Below are positions 21,427-32,791 of a DNA stretch of 64,000 nt, one piece after another. Positions within the stretch are counted from its first letter, which is position 1; each line of letters opens with the position of its first letter. Location: assembly GCA_032622095.1 (NCBI GenBank), contig CP136066.1:6223784-6287783 (forward strand), given 5' to 3'. The position numbers were made by a program, and so were the translations under genes. Source of the stretch: Siphonodentalium dalli. Its lineage: Eukaryota; Mollusca; Scaphopoda; Gadilida; Siphonodentaliidae. The notes beneath the pieces were generated by a model. The model saw only the letters and a program-made list of their open reading frames with translations, was not told the DNA's origin and made no database searches.

Positions 21427-22067
21427 GCGATTGTCCCATAAATGGCCGGATTTAGTGTACAGTGCCCCTTTAGTGCAGACAACGGATCGTGTCAACGAAA
21501 CGCATGGAACAACGCAACGGAGTCGTCTGAACACTTCTGTAATCCCACATAAGTCACGAGTCAGTTGTCTTTTCATTTAGACGTTTGTTAAATATGGTAT
21601 ATCTCTTCCCCATCAAATTGTATATAGAATCCAGGGTACAACATAATATATATGAACAGTTTCTGACAATTAATATAATTTTTATTTAGAATTTATAATT
21701 AACATTCGTTGGACAGTTTTATTTGCTATTTTTAGAACAGAAATCCGCGTGAATACTTTGGAGCGTACCAAGAAAGAGAACTATATCATGTTAGTACCCT
21801 CAATTGAGGATAATTGCAGAGATTTAACTCGAATTACGGTTGGATAAACCACTTTAGTATGACTTTATAGACAAATAATATACCCCATCTTGGATTTGTA
21901 AAAATGATGTTGTTGTCGTTTCAATTGTGACCCAGAAGGGATAGACCATTTTTAATTGTACTGGGAAATTACCATCTTTAATTATACTGTGAAAAGACAG
22001 TCAGCATAGTTTAATTGATACCAACTATCTTGAATCCATGTACATCACATTACTTCATTGTGAGATT
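21427..22067. other. No gene seen
   Basis: AT-rich DNA without repeats or coding frames that could be supported. Confidence 0.45.
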
Positions 22068-22815
22068 ATATACCCATGGTCAGACACATGTGCGAGTATC
22101 TTGAAACCTTAAATAACCTGTGCCAGTGCATTCTCTTATATATGCGTGTCGACCATAGATCGCCTCGCTTATATAAAAGAGTGCAATGGCCTAACAATTT
22201 TGTATCAAATTTTCTTACATTCTTTAACAATTGTTATAATATTTTATAATTTTTTCTTACATTATATAACAATATTATAATTTTTTTTATCATTTTCCTT
22301 ACATTCTTTATTCTTTATTTATATACCCAGGGTCAAACACATGTGCGAGTATCTTGAAACCTTAAAGACCCTGTGCCAATGCATTCTCTTATATTTGTGA
22401 GTCGACCATAGGTCGCCTCGCTTATAGAAAAGAGTGCAATGGCCTAACAATTTTGTATCAAATTTTCTTACATTCTTTAACAATTGTTATAATAGTTTAT
22501 AATGTTTTCTTACATTCTGTAACAATGTTATAATTTATTTTATCATTTTCCTTACATTCTTTAACAATTTTATATCATTTTTTATTATGTTTTCTTACAT
22601 ACTATTTATCAACTTTTATCATTTTTTCTTACATTCCTTAACAATTTTTATCATGTTTTATCATTATTTCTTACATTCTTTAACAATTTTTATTATTGTT
22701 TTTTTCAATTTATAAATAATATAACATGTGTTAGGCTAATGCATTATCTTATATATGCGAGGCGAACTATGGGCGACTCGCAAATATACGAGAATGCATT
22801 GGCCTGACTTACGTG
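22068..22815. repeat. Foldback repeat, two direct ~250-bp copies plus a third palindromic core
   Basis: Copies at ~22068-22295 and ~22320-22545 share ACACATGTGCGAGTATCTTG, GTGCCA.TGCATTCTCTTATAT, CGACCATAG.TCGCCTCGC, GAGTGCAATGGCCTAACAATTT and a tail of TTTTCTTACATTC repeats. The part from GTGCCA to GGCC is an imperfect palindrome. A third copy of only this palindrome lies at ~22735-22808, with arms GGCTAATGCATTATC and GAGAATGCATTGGCC. Between them the TTTCTTACATTCTTTAACAATTTT motif repeats ~6 times (22470-22690). Confidence 0.75.
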
Positions 22816-22923
22816 ACCATTACGCATACAATGTGTTTAGAATTTGTTTGTCAAACTTGTAGCATAACGAAACGATTAGCAATGAGGAATAATCCAATCA
22901 TCTTAAAAACTAGGAGAAAATAA

Positions 22924-22995
22924 CTCAACTATGGTAGACAGTTGCGCGTTATTGTACTATGGTAGACAGGTGCGCGACTATGGTAGACAGGTGCG
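22924..22995. repeat. Short tandem repeat, 21-base motif, three copies
   Basis: ACTATGGTAGACAG.TGCGCG occurs three times; the first copy is separated from the second by TTATTGT and the last two are contiguous. Confidence 0.8.
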
Positions 22996-23760
22996 CGTTA
23001 TTTTCATCATAATTTAAAAGGCGTAGATCGTCTGCCTCCTGGAACATAAATTGCGTTTTTCTCACAGACGTTTCTTTCGATCTTCTATAGTGAACAGCCA
23101 GATTTTGTATTGTATGTTAACCAGACAAGATGTTATAATTTCCTAAAATTGGCTGATGGCTAAGCTTTGATATTTTGCTCGCTGAAAGTAGCAATCTGCG
23201 GAAGCAGTCGTGTTGCCGAACAGTACAACACTGCAACATTCTGATTCGAACATGGTACACTTGACACGACAGTGTTGTGAATTCCAAAACACTGGTACTG
23301 AATTTTCACACAACTATACACCACCAGATTAATTTACAAGGGTCAACCACTTGTGACTACGAGTAAGACACAAAAATAACAATTTAGAAATTAGTCGGAA
23401 TTAATTATCTGACGACACAGATCAGTCATGATGAGTCAATCACTAGTTTGTTGACTACAACTTACTTGTACCTGTACAAATATTACAAAGGACATATTCA
23501 TCAATTTTCATCGAAACGTGAGTTGAAAACCATGTCGCCATAACATATCGCCCAGTTACGGAGTATATGCTACTGTTTTGGTCGAACCGTCGGCGACGCT
23601 GTTATATTGTTGTGATATGCGTATGGAATGACGGCTACTTATCGGAGACACAGATTCTATTCAGGTACACACAATATCACTGAATCAATCACAAACTGTT
23701 ATTATAAGTTGACTTTGTTCACTGCAACGTACATGTTCTACATGTACATCTATCCTCTAA
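22996..23760. other. No gene seen
   Basis: AT-rich DNA with no supported feature. A small inverted pair, CAGTCGTGTTG...AACAGTACAACACTG...ACGACAGTGTTGTG, occurs near 23203-23280. Confidence 0.4.
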
Positions 23761-23784
23761 TTTATCACAGTTGTAAGGCGTTAA

Positions 23785-24245
23785 TGATATATATATATAT
23801 ATCTTTATTCCTCCATATAATGAAGAGCATATATATAAACATTATAAATAAATTGTTAACACAAATACATCCAATTTGAGAACACAAATACATATTTGAG
23901 TGCATATAAGCATGCATACCCTCACGAGCACCGACACGACCACACACCTGCACGCCCACATACACGCCCACCCTCACACACATATACATGTATACAAACA
24001 TGTACATACACATATACTGACATACATGTATATACAAATATATACATGCATACACACATATACATGCGCACGAGAGAGAGAGAGAGAGAGAGATGGAGCG
24101 CGCACGTGCACAGCCGCGCCAGCACTCGTGAATATATGCATGGTTATATACATATATATAAATGTTCATATACATATATATGCATATATATATACACACA
24201 TACATCCACGTAGACACACACACCAACACACACACATATGAATAC
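23785..24245. repeat. Microsatellite-rich tract: (AT)n, (CA)/(TACA)n, (GA)n
   Basis: Contains (AT)n at ~23788-23802, a ~300-bp TACACACATATA-type tract on one strand, and a (GA)n run at ~24072-24094. Long frames on both strands here encode only low-complexity Thr/His/Tyr or Cys/Val/Tyr runs and are artefacts. Confidence 0.9.
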
Positions 24246-24502
24246 ATATGTAACGGTCAGGTAACTATATGTTCACGATTATATGTGCATGCATATCTGA
24301 TTAAATATACGCCAAAGCATAAATGGTACATGGCTGTATGCGGAAGATAAGGGTATGGAAAATTCGCATTGAGCTGAAGCGGGACGTTTATTGCCGTGTT
24401 TAAAGAAAGGCTATACGTTGTTAAGACAGTTATCTTAAGTGCAAGCGGGATAACTCCAAAGTTTGGATAATTGCGAAAGTTATATGGCATGAATATTATA
24501 AG
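24246..24502. other. No gene seen
   Basis: Transition between microsatellite tract and palindrome, no feature recognised. Confidence 0.4.
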
Positions 24503-24638
24503 TTACACGGCTTGTTGATGGGGGATACGGTGTGGTATGCCCCGGTAGATGCTCGTATCCCCCGAGGCGATAGCCGAGGGGGATACGAGAGTCGACCGGG
24601 GCATACCACACCGTATCCCCCATCAACAAGCCGTGTAA
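24503..24638. repeat. 136-bp nested palindrome
   Basis: The outer 44-bp arms (24503-24546 and 24595-24638) appear to be perfect inverted copies, from TTACACGGCTTG to ATGCCCCGGT. Inside, 12-bp arms CTCGTATCCCCC (24552-24563) and GGGGGATACGAG (24578-24589) pair perfectly, and GGC-GATA-GCC closes the tip. The motif GGGGCATAC of the arm recurs in every unit of the satellite that starts ~310 bp downstream. A half-copy (GGGATACGGCGTGGTATGGCCC) lies just after the satellite near 28887. Such a sequence could extrude as a cruciform. Confidence 0.9.
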
Positions 24639-24949
24639 TGTATTTATCCCCGGTCAAAATTAACAAGATATTCCCACAGACATAAAGCGCGGAAACGAGC
24701 AACGAACAGTAACTCTATTTGATTAGACTGCTCATACGATGAATATATTTATATAGCTGTTTCCACAATTTGTCCATAAATACTTGCTGGCCTCGCTTAC
24801 TTTTGGAATCTATATGTTAGAAGATATAAAAGAGAGCAATACACTTCAAAAATAGTAATGGTAAATGAGTCAGACAACGTAAATAAATGAAGCAAGAGTA
24901 GCAAGATAACATCACACCAGGAATCAACGTGGCTTTGAAAGATGTACAT

Positions 24950-27900
24950 TAGACCTTCAAACTTTTGCCAGGTCATAAAAATTCTACTAGGGGCATACGA
25001 GATTCTTATGACCTTGTACAATCTGTCTTCTCTATATAGCGACGACAGTGTTTGCCGGGTAATATCAGTTTTTCACGGGTCATACGAGATTGTTATGACC
25101 TTGAAAAATATGTCTTCTCTATATAGCGACGACAATTTTTGAGGGGTAATATAAGTTTTACACGGGGCATACGAGATTGTTATGACCCGTGTAAAATCTG
25201 TCTTCTCTATATAGCGACGACAATTTTTGCGGGGTAATATCACTTTTACACGGGGCATACGAGATTGTTATGACCCGTGTAAAATCTGTCTTTTCTATAT
25301 AGCGACGACAATTTTTGCGGGGTAATATCAGTTTTACACGGGGCATACGTGATTGTTATGACCCGTTTAAAATCTGTCTTCTCTATATAGCGACGACAAT
25401 TTTTGCGGGGTAATATCAGTTTTACACGGGCATACGAGATTGTTATGACCCGTGTAAAATCTGTCTTCTCTATATAGCGACGACAATTTTTGCGGGGTAA
25501 TATCACTTTTACACGGGGCATACGAGATTGTTATGACCCGTGTAAAATCTGTCTTCTCTATATAGCGACGACAATTTTTGCGGGGTAATATCAGTTTTAC
25601 ACGGGGCATACGAGATTGTTATGACCCGTGTAAAATCTGTCTTCTCTATATAGCGACGACAATTTTTGCGGGGTAATATAAGTTTTTCACGGGGCATACG
25701 AGATTGTTATGACCCGTGTAAAATCTGTATTCTCTATATAGCGACGACAATATTTGCGGGGTAATATCAGTTTTACACGGGGCATACGAGATTGTTATGA
25801 CCTGTGTTAAATCTGTCTTCTCTATATAGCGACGACAATTTTTGCGGGGTAATATCAGTTTTACACGGGGCATACGAGATTGTTATGACCTTGTAAAATA
25901 TGTCTTCTCTATATAGCGACGACAATTTTTGCGAGGTAATATCAGTTTTACACGGGGCATACGAGATTGTTATGACCTTGTAAAATATGTCTTCTCTATA
26001 TAGCGACGACAATTTTTGCGGGGTAATATAAGTTTTTTTCACGGGGCATACGAGATTGTTATGACCTGTGTAAAATCTGTCTTCTCTATGTAGCGACGAC
26101 AATTTTTGCGGGGTAATATCAGTTTTACACGGGGCATACGAAATTGTTATGACCCGTGTAAAATCTGTCTTCTTGATATAGCGACGACAAGTTTTGCGGG
26201 GTAATATCAATTTTACATGGGGCATACGAGATTGTTATGACCTTGTAAAATCTGTCTTCTCTATATAGCGACTCGACAATTTTTGCGGGGTAATATCAGT
26301 TTTACATGGGGCATACGAGATTGTTATGACCCGTGTAAAATCTGTCTTCTCTATATAGCGACGACAATTTTTGCGGGGTAATATCAGTTTTACACGGGGC
26401 ATACGAGATTGTTATGACCTTGTAAAATCTGTCTTCTCTATATAGCGACGACAATTTTTGCGGGGTAATATAAGTTTTACACGGGGCATACGAGATTGTT
26501 ATGACCTTGTAAAATCTGTCTTCTCTATATAGCGACGACAATTCTTGCGGGGTAATATCACTTTTATACGGGGCATACGAGATTGTTATGACCCGTGTAA
26601 AATCTGTCTTCTCTATATAGCGACGACAATTTTTGCGGGGTAATATCACTTTTACACGGGGCATACGAGATTGTTATGACCTTGTTAAATCTGTCTTCTC
26701 TATATAGCGACGACAATTTTTGCGGGGTAATATCAGTTTTACACGGGGCATACGAGATTGTTATGAACTTGTAAAATCTGTCTTCTCTATATAGCGGCGA
26801 CAATTTTTGCGGGGTAATATAAGTTTTACACGGGGCATACGAGATTGTTATGACCTTGTAAAATCTGTCTTCTCTATATAGCGACGACAATTCTTGCGGG
26901 GTAATATCACTTTTATACGGGGCATACGAGATTGTTATGACCCGTGTAAAATCTGTCTTCTCTATATAGCGACGACAATTTTTGCGGGGTAATATCACTT
27001 TTACACGGGGCATACGAGATTGTTATGACCGTGTAAAATCTGTCTTCTCTATATAGCGACGACAATTTTTGCGGGGTAATATCACTTTTACACGGGGCAT
27101 ACGAGATTGTTATGAACTTGTAAAATCTGTCTTCTCTATATAGCGGCGACAATTTTTGCGGGGTAATATAAGTTTTACACGGGGCATACGAGATTGTTAT
27201 GACCTTGTAAAATCTGTCTTCTCTATATAGCGACGACAATTTTTGCCGGGTAATATCACTTTTACACGGGGCATACGAGATTGTTATGACCCGCTTAAAA
27301 TCTGTCTTCTCTATATAGCGACGACAATTTTTGCGGGGTAATATCAGTTTTACACGGGGCATACTAGATTGTTATGACCCGTGTAAAATCTGTCTTCTCT
27401 ATATAGCGACGACAATTTTTGCGGGGTAATATAAGTTTTTCACGGGGCAAACGAGATTGTTATGACCCGTGTAAAATCTGTCTTCTCTATATAGCGACGA
27501 CAATTTTTGCGGGGTAATATAAGTTTTTCACGGGGCATACGAGATTGTTATGACCCGTGTAAAATCTGTCTTCTCTATATAGCGACGACAATATTTGCGG
27601 GGTAATATCAGTTTTACACGGGGCATACGAGATTGTTATGACCTGTGTAAAATCTGTCTTCTCTATATAACGATGACAATTTTTGCGGGGTAATATCAGT
27701 TTTACACGGGGCATACGAGATTGTTATGACCCGTGTAAAATATGTCTTCTCTATATAGCGACGACAATTTTTGCGAAGTAATATCAGTTTTACACGGGGC
27801 ATACGAGATTGTTATGACCTTGTAAAATATGTCTTCTCTATATAGCGACGACAATTTTTGCGGGGTAATATAAGTTTTTTTCACGGGGCATACGAGATTG

Positions 27901-28838
27901 TTATGACCTGTGTAAAATCTGTCTTCTCTATGTAGCGACGACAATTTTTTGCGGGGTAATATCAGTTTTACACGGGGCATACGAAATTGTTATGACCCGT
28001 GTAAAATCTGTCTTCTTGATATAGCGACGACAAGTTTTGCGGGGTAATATCAATTTTACATGGGGAATACGAGATTGTTATGACCTTGTAAAATCTGTCT
28101 TCTCTATATAGCGACACGACAATTTTTGCGGGGTAATATCAGTTTTACATGGGGCATACGAGATTGTTATGACCCGTGTAAAATCTGTCTTCTCTATATA
28201 GCGACGACAATTTTTGCGGGGTAATATCAGTTTTACACGGGGCATACGAGATTGTTATGACCTTGTAAAATCTGTCTTCTCTATATAGCGACGACAATTT
28301 TTGCGGGGTAATATAAGTTTTACACGGGGCATACGAGATTGTTATGACCTTGTAAAATCTGTCTTCTCTATATAGCGACGACAATTTTTGCGGGGTAATA
28401 TCACTTTTACACGGGGCATACGAGATTGTTATGACCCGTGTAAAATCTGTCTTCTCTATATAGCGACGACAATTTTTGCGGGGTAATATCACTTTTACAC
28501 GGGGCATACGAGATTGTTATGACCTTGTTAAATCTGTCTTCTCTATATAGCGACGACAATTTTTGCGGGGTAATATCAGTTTTACACGGGGCATACTAGA
28601 TTGTTATGACCTTGTAAAATCTGTCTTCTCTATATAGCGGCGACAATTTTTGCGGGGTAATATAAGTTTTACACGGGGCATACGAGATTGTTATGACCTT
28701 GTAAAATCTGTCTTCTCTATATAGCGACGACAATTTTTGCGGGGTAATATCACTTTTACACGGGGCATACGAGATTGTTATGACCCGTGTAAAATCTGTC
28801 TTCTCTATATAGCGACGACAATTTTTGCGGGGTAATAC
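24950..28838. repeat. Satellite array, 87/88-bp unit, about 44 copies, with hairpin in the unit
   Basis: Each unit runs: TTTGCGGGGTAATATCA, GTTTTACACGGGGCATACG, AGATTGTTATGA, CCCGTGTAAAATCTG, TCTTCTCTATATAGCGACG and ACAATT. TTTTACACGGG and CCCGTGTAAAA form an 11-bp stem around a 19-base loop, extended inward by CATA/TATG. A second unit class has CCTTGTAAAA instead of CCCGTGTAAAA, is one base shorter and lacks the full stem. The left end is most diverged, as usual for array edges. A ~1.36-kb block (25.64-27.0 kb) recurs at an offset of ~1842 bp, and a shorter one at 349 bp, showing higher-order repeats. Long minus-strand frames with a 29-residue periodicity arise from the 87-base units and are not genes. 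Confidence 0.97.
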
Positions 28839-28869
28839 GAAATAAGTGTTTCCTGTTTAGTTAACATAT

Positions 28870-29130
28870 ATCGAACAAGAACACCGGGATACGGCGTGGT
28901 ATGGCCCTAGAAGAACAATGGTGCCTAAGAAGGCTTACAATTCTACAGAGGGGATAAACATATATATACACTTGAATATGTATACACATATACACATGTA
29001 TAGATATATTCACGCATACATATATATACACTTATACAATTACACATGGGTATGGCTTGTGTGATCATGCATCCGGGAGAATACACATGGGTATGGTTTG
29101 TGTAATCATGCATCCGGGAGAATTCTAAGA
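28870..29130. repeat. Right flank of the satellite: palindrome half-copy, TA/CA tract, duplicated 45-mer
   Basis: GGGATACGGCGTGGTATGGCCCTAG near 28887 resembles one arm of the palindrome at 24503. A (TATACACA)-type tract follows. Then TACACATGGGTATGG.TTGTGT.ATCATGCATCCGGGAGAA occurs twice (~29041 and ~29084). Confidence 0.65.
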
Positions 29131-29359
29131 TTCATGGACGTCCGATGAAGTGAGGCTATGTGAAGTGTATAGTACGTAAACTGTAAATAGTGAACAAATG
29201 AAGGAAATATGGATAATTTAAAATATATGCATATTTGGCTGAAGTATGCATGGTACTGAATTGGCCAATGCTGTGACATAGATAATTTACCAACTAACAG
29301 TAAATGTATTAATGGAAAATAAACGCTATTCTACTCCTAAAGAGTGCTGATCACTTTAG
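29131..29359 (-). other. Probable 3' UTR of the minus-strand LINE
   Basis: Non-coding sequence directly downstream of the LINE stop codon (minus strand). No poly-A or microsatellite tail was pinned down, so the element's 3' end is not resolved. Confidence 0.35.
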
Positions 29360-32065
29360 TTAACCATTATCAAAGTGAAACCGTTTCCACATACATGCTG
29401 TTGTCCTAGCGAGCAAGCGAGACAGATTAGATTGATTATCTGAGATTAAAGCGAGATCTCTAGGTGGCGATCCCAGAAGGGCAGACAGTAGCTGCAAACG
29501 GGGCATTTGGTCTAGGTAGAGGAAACAGTTAATGCCATAATGGTCAATGATGTGGTACCACATGTCATTCCGAATATGTAGCAATGACGGGCAATCTAAC
29601 AAGATATGTTGTACTACACATGAGTAGGTCGCTAAACAATGTTTGCATGTATCATTTTGTCCGAAAGCTGTATGTGCGATTATGCGACCGATCAATAGGA
29701 ATATAAATTTTTCCTCCGGAAATTGTGAGCATAGTTTCCATATACCGACCGTTCGTAGCGTGGGGTGAATGGTACGGAATGCTGTTAAAGAGGAGTCGCC
29801 GGAGATACGATTATACCAGTCAAGTTCATCTAACTCCTTTACAGCTGTCCGTACCAAGCGTTTCCACACCACGGGCGATGGGAATTCATTGGAATTGGCA
29901 TATTCAATAAGGTGATGTTCAATATTATATTTACATAGAATGCACCATATGTCATGTATAAAAGATGTTTCGTCTGTTGACAGACCAGATATGAAATCAT
30001 ACAAACGTCGTAGGAATAACTGTTTCGATGCTTTCTCGTGATTTGGCCAACAGAAAGCGCCAAGCATTGAGAGTTTCCGACGATCGATCCACGATTCTAG
30101 CGAGGAACAGCCTAGACAGCCTTGTGCAATAACTGTTCGGGTCCTCGTCGGAAAACCTTGCATATGCTTGATGCAAATTCTGTGGGCCTTCTCAAGCTTA
30201 TCTATTTGAGTTGTGTTTAGGTTCCAGAGAAGTTCACTGCCATACAACCCGGAAGGAATGACTATTGTTCTGTAAAGTTTGTATGAACTTTGAGGAGAGA
30301 TACCACCAGGGTATAGGCCAACATCGGAGAGGCCGAAATATGTCCCCCTTAATTTCGTGCATATGGCATCGATAAATTTGTTATTGAAATAGGATTTGGA
30401 GAGCAGAATTCCCAGGTGAGTATAGGAGTCGACTTCGCTGAGAAAGGATGATCCAAATGGCCATGATCTTGCACATTTATCGGCTTCTTGTTTTGATTCA
30501 TTGAAAACCATTATGACGGTTTTCGATGAATTATAACTGAAGCGCCATTTATTACTGTATTCAATGCATAATTCATATAAGCCAATAAGACCTGGGCGGG
30601 ATAGAGAGAGAAGCATCATGTCATCGGCTTGGGTGGGAGATGAACAATTCAATGAGTGGATACGAAGGCCCAATTTTGATTTCTCAATAATATGGAGGAG
30701 ATCGTCTGCGTATATTTTATACCACAGAGGTGATAATATCGATCCTTGTCTGGTTCCTTGAGACAAGGAGAACCAGTCGGAATATGTTCCGTCGCTGCGG
30801 ATACAACATTTTATGCCAGATAATAATTCTCGTATGATGAGCCATGTTTTGCCTTGTAATCCTCTGTGAAATAATTTATACAAGAGGCCATTTATCCATA
30901 CACAGTCGAAAGCTTTACGCACGTCCAATAGACATGAATAAAGCTTATTGTGCTGTTCCCTGGCGTAACTAATACATTCTTGCACAAAACATGATGTCAT
31001 GGTGCAACTGATCCATTTTTCAAAACAATGTTGTAACGGATGGACGGCGATTGAAGAAGGCATGTACGTTTCCAATCTAAGAGATATCACCCTCTCAAAT
31101 AGCTTGTAAATGGCAGGTAATATGGTAATTGCTCTATAGCTATCAAAGCTGTCTTTAGGGTTTCGTCCACCCTTGTAAAGAGACACCATGACGCCCCGTT
31201 TTGCTGCAAGAGGTACGTGTGAGTATTCAAACATATATGAGAATAAATGTGTGAGGCAATTGAGCAACGCTTCACCACCGAAAATGATGTGCTCATAGGA
31301 AATTGAGTCGTATCCATGTGCTTTGTTCCTATCTAATCTGTTCAGTAATTTACTGAGTTCATATACGGTCACAGGGTGTGTAATAAGTACATCACATGAA
31401 CTTGAGGATGAGTGACTGGTGGTGTTAGTTATGAAATTATTTACAGAGTTATAGTTGTCTACATCATATAATGGATCAGTTGACTCCGTGAAGATTGATT
31501 TATAATATTCAGCCCATGCGCTAACTATCTCCGATCTACCTCTGAAGGACGAGAGAGAACGGTTGTGGCCCTTTCTGTTATTTTTCAGTAGGCGGTAGAA
31601 CGTTGTTAAGTCAAGCTCGGCTAGATTGTCAAAATCAGAGTGCTTATCGCGCAAAAATTTACTGGATTTTCTACGATGAACAGAACGGAAGTTACGTTTT
31701 GCATCTTTATAGTTAGCATATGAAGGAAATAAGTTGCCTCTTGGTCGGCCATCTTGAATCCAGAGGACTCGTAATTCGTCCATCACTTTATGCAGGGCAC
31801 GAAGTTCATCGTCCCAGAAAGGCTTCAGATGTCTTTGAAATTTTGATATGGGAATGACTTCCCTGGATGAACGCAGAAGCGCGTTTACTATATCGTTGTA
31901 ATATTGATCCAACAAGAATATATCGGTAATTTGAAACTGAGGAAGTGACGATTCCAATTTCGAATGGTAATTTTCAAGAAGATCAGTGTTGTTATTTAAA
32001 AGCTTCCATTTGAATTTCTCTGGAACATGACTGAAGTTGGCTGTCTGAGAACAGTTGAGATCAAA
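29360..32065 (-). pseudogene. LINE polyprotein, reverse transcriptase and C-terminal part
   Basis: This frame is continuous for ~900 codons from the internal stop at 32066-32068 down to 29360. From residue ~1 at 31957: a linker with FRSVHRRKSSKFLRDKH (~91-106), WAEYYKSIFTES (~148-159), VSLYKGGRNPKDSFDSYRAI (~258-277), LLDVRKAFDCVW (motif A, ~343-354), LSQGTRQGSILSPL (motif B, ~398-411), and TQADDMMLLS (motif C, Asp445-Asp446, usually YADD/FADD). The C-terminus has a zinc knuckle, Cys771-x2-Cys774-x9-His784-x4-Cys789. All catalytic residues seem present. It copies its RNA onto nicked target DNA. Clade is uncertain: Jockey/I-group-like by layout. The frame is the same as that of the endonuclease upstream. 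Confidence 0.92.
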
Positions 32066-32791
32066 TTATATAGACATTTCGATAGGTCTATGATTGGAAA
32101 CATTAAGGGAAGCGTCATCAAATATCTGAGCATTAAGTACCTGGTGTAAATCGCATGACCGGATAAGAAAATGGTCGATATTAGACCCGACTGAAGAATC
32201 ATCAGCAGGTACGAATGTTGTTATATTTGAGTCGGCGCAGAGGACTTCAATGACAGACTTTAAAGAGAAGTGTGCCAGCAATTCTTGAAATCGCTTATTA
32301 CGAGCGTCACTTCTCGACAACGTCCCATTGAAGTCACCCATCAGAATTGGAGTACCTAGAGGTATGTAAAATTCTAAGATATCGTATAATGACTTGATAT
32401 ATGCATCGTATAGTTCGACTGGAGAGTTTGAGGATGGTAAGTATACTTGAAATATGTACATGAAAGAATTTGGATTAATTTCGAGCTGTATAGCTGCTAT
32501 GCGGTCATCGTCAAGGTCGATGACTGAAATTTTAGAGTCGTGACGTTCGTGCCATAAGATGCTGACCCCACCAGCGGTTCTCCCTCTCTGATTTGGCTGT
32601 CGTTGTCTTTGATCGTAGACTGTGTGCGCGCGGTAGTTGGGAGACAGGGTGTCCATGAAGCTTGCATTCGCACTGCACAGCCAGTGTTCACTGACGCCAC
32701 ATATGTCGACTGAATTATCCGACAGCAAATTCACTAGATAAGAAGAAGAGCTGAAGATGCCAGTTACATTCCAACTGAGAAGCTTAAACAT
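32066..32791 (-). pseudogene. LINE apurinic/apyrimidinic-type endonuclease domain
   Basis: The frame starts at 32791 with MFKLLSWNVTGI, the usual APE start ('lSWNvnGi'). It then has DICGVSEHWL (catalytic Glu), GRTAGGVSILWHE ('GGvai' block), FQVYLPSS, LMGDFNG (catalytic Asp/Asn block), SNIDHFLI, and VSNHRPI (the 'SDH.P' block, with Asp replaced by Asn and the His kept). It ends in a TAA at 32066-32068 that lies in frame with the RT part: the codons after it (FDLNCSQTANFSHVP...) continue without a break. One nonsense change therefore separates two otherwise intact domains of a ~1140-codon polyprotein. No ORF1 was found upstream. Confidence 0.9.

Noticed and set aside
23765-24350. Several frames of 60-160 codons on both strands rich in Thr/His/Tyr
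   Set aside because: Products of the CA/TACA/GA microsatellite tract.
24496-24702. 68-codon minus-strand frame across the palindrome
   Set aside because: Simply the palindrome read through; no coding evidence.
25073-28507. Series of long minus-strand frames with a 29-residue repeat (..ITISYAPCKTDITPQKLSSLYRED..)
   Set aside because: They arise because part of the satellite units are 87 bases long (a multiple of three) and lack stops in that frame. They break wherever 88-base units occur and have no start, splice or domain context.
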